The notes beneath the pieces are model-generated. The model worked only from the letters and a program-made list of their open reading frames with translations. It was not told where the DNA came from and ran no database searches. Source: an uncultured Collinsella sp. (lineage in GTDB: Bacteria; Actinomycetota; Coriobacteriia; Coriobacteriales; Coriobacteriaceae). From it: a stretch of DNA of 13,704 bases. This document shows, one piece after another, positions 12,890 through 13,704 of the stretch. Both the position numbers and the translations under genes were made by a program. The DNA lies in assembly GCA_900549135.1 (NCBI GenBank), contig URNI01000052.1, positions 1 through 13,704 on the forward strand, given 5' to 3'. Each line of letters opens with the position of its first letter. Positions within the stretch are counted from its first letter, which is position 1.

Positions 12890-13657
12890 ATGAAAGAAAA
12901 ATTTCAATCGTTCGGAAAGGCAATGCTCGTTCCGATTACGCTCATTGCCATTTCCGGTCTCTTTTTGGGTATCGGTAGCGTTTTTACGACCGAACTGACC
13001 CTTGTGTCCCTTGGCGTTAATTGGGACTGGTATGCCGCTTCGCCGCTCTTTACGTTCTTCTCGGTATTTAAGGGTCTCGGCGAGGTAATCATTGGAAACC
13101 TCGGCGTTTTGTTTGCCGTCGGCTGCGCCTTCTCCTTGTCTCGCAAAGAGAAGGGCTGGGCTGCCTTTTCTGCCCTTGTCTGTTATCTCACCATGCTCAA
13201 GACGGTTGAGATTCTGCTTGGAGCAGCTGGCTTGGCTGCCGACAATACAACGGTGGAAGCTCTTCAGAAGGTCGGCCTTACGTCCATTCAGGCGAGTGAG
13301 CAGTCCGCACTCTACACTACCTCGCTCGGCTTTTTTGGCTACAGCTCTGGTGTCTTTGGCGGCATTATCGTGGGCTGCCTGGTCGCTTGGATCACCGGCC
13401 GTTTTTACAAGACCAAGCTTCCAACGGCGCTGGCGTTTTTTGCGGGCAGTCGAACGGTCCCCATTGTATCGCTGGTCGCCGGTGGCATCCTGGGCGGCAT
13501 CATGTACTTCGTCTGGCCCGTCATCGGTGGATGCTTCTCGGGTATTGCGACGTTCGTGAAAGGCTCCGGTCTGGTCGGTACGTTTGTCTATCGCTGGGTG
13601 CTCGAGAGCCTTGTGCCGTTTGGCTTGCATCCGCTGCTCGAGACGCCCATGTATTGA
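12890..13657 (+). CDS. PTS EIIC permease (glucose/maltose superfamily), interrupted by in-frame TGA; gene runs off the right edge
   Basis: The membrane channel subunit of a sugar phosphotransferase system, fed by EIIA/EIIB. The 255 codons to the stop cover the N-terminal half to two-thirds of an EIIC domain: about six hydrophobic segments, the FFAGSRTVPIV signature (183-193) and VPFGLHPLLETPMY (242-255). The ATG at 12890-12892 has AGGAGGG 5 bases upstream. Upstream in-frame codons (to 12758) look non-coding. The TGA at 13655-13657 stands where Trp would be expected. The same frame continues without a break to the edge as TELGGSMVVDGTRVV, which is family-like (compare the T.LGG...V.G...VG that follows in related EIICs). 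So this is either a nonsense mutation (TGG to TGA), a consensus error, or recoding. Codons are somewhat richer in T than in feoAB. Sugar specificity cannot be told. Confidence 0.85.
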   Translation: MKEKFQSFGKAMLVPITLIAISGLFLGIGSVFTTELTLVSLGVNWDWYAASPLFTFFSVFKGLGEVIIGNLGVLFAVGCAFSLSRKEKGWAAFSALVCYLTMLKTVEILLGAAGLAADNTTVEALQKVGLTSIQASEQSALYTTSLGFFGYSSGVFGGIIVGCLVAWITGRFYKTKLPTALAFFAGSRTVPIVSLVAGGILGGIMYFVWPVIGGCFSGIATFVKGSGLVGTFVYRWVLESLVPFGLHPLLETPMY

Positions 13658-13704
13658 ACTGAGCTTGGCGGCTCCATGGTCGTCGATGGAACGCGCGTGG
13701 TGGG

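Overview
The window looks like chromosomal DNA of a high-GC Gram-positive gut commensal of the class Coriobacteriia, most likely a Collinsella or close relative. This is inferred from the GC-rich codon use, strong GGAGG-type ribosome binding sites, a LAxTG wall-sorting signal, a FeoA-FeoB fusion and the gene set. No database search was possible, so the genus is a judgement. The content is mostly housekeeping, transport and regulation. I see no rRNA, tRNA, CRISPR array, phage or transposase gene.

Layout. Positions 1-8600 are read almost entirely on the minus strand. In minus-strand order there is a glucose-type PTS EIIA protein (8037-8600), asparaginyl-tRNA synthetase asnS (6452-7855), a WYL-type regulator (5405-6193), a three-gene ABC importer of the tryptophan/tyrosine (TrpXYZ) type (lipoprotein 4264-5244, permease 3136-4059, ATPase 2349-3143), and a secreted 5'-nucleotidase whose wall-anchor tail is out of frame (442-2190 plus 167-498). 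From 8844 the genes are on the plus strand: an alpha/beta hydrolase (8844-9743), a 470-base intergenic stretch full of palindromic repeats, the ferrous-iron transporter feoAB fusion (10215-12575), and the start of a PTS EIIC permease (12890 to the right edge) interrupted by an in-frame TGA.

Most transcription units have visible ends. Clear intrinsic terminators follow the nucleotidase (55-92), the ABC operon (2255-2294), asnS (6370-6405) and the EIIA gene (7966-7999). Candidate promoters are visible for the ABC operon, asnS, EIIA, the hydrolase, feoAB and EIIC. The only multi-gene operon is the ABC importer, where a 204-base gap with two hairpins separates the binding protein from the permease, and permease and ATPase overlap by 8 bases.

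The least ordinary parts are: (1) the nucleotidase, where the sortase anchor sits in the -1 frame behind a UUUCCCA heptamer; (2) the EIIC gene, where a family-like frame continues past a TGA that stands where Trp is expected; (3) the 9744-10214 gap, which holds an element with pseudoknot (A-B-A'-B') pairing followed by about 3.5 tandem 61-62-base imperfect palindromes; (4) a 17-base tandem repeat in front of feoAB that resembles DtxR-type iron boxes; and (5) intergenic copies of GGGACAGG, two of them in hairpin loops. I found no convincing new multi-gene system.
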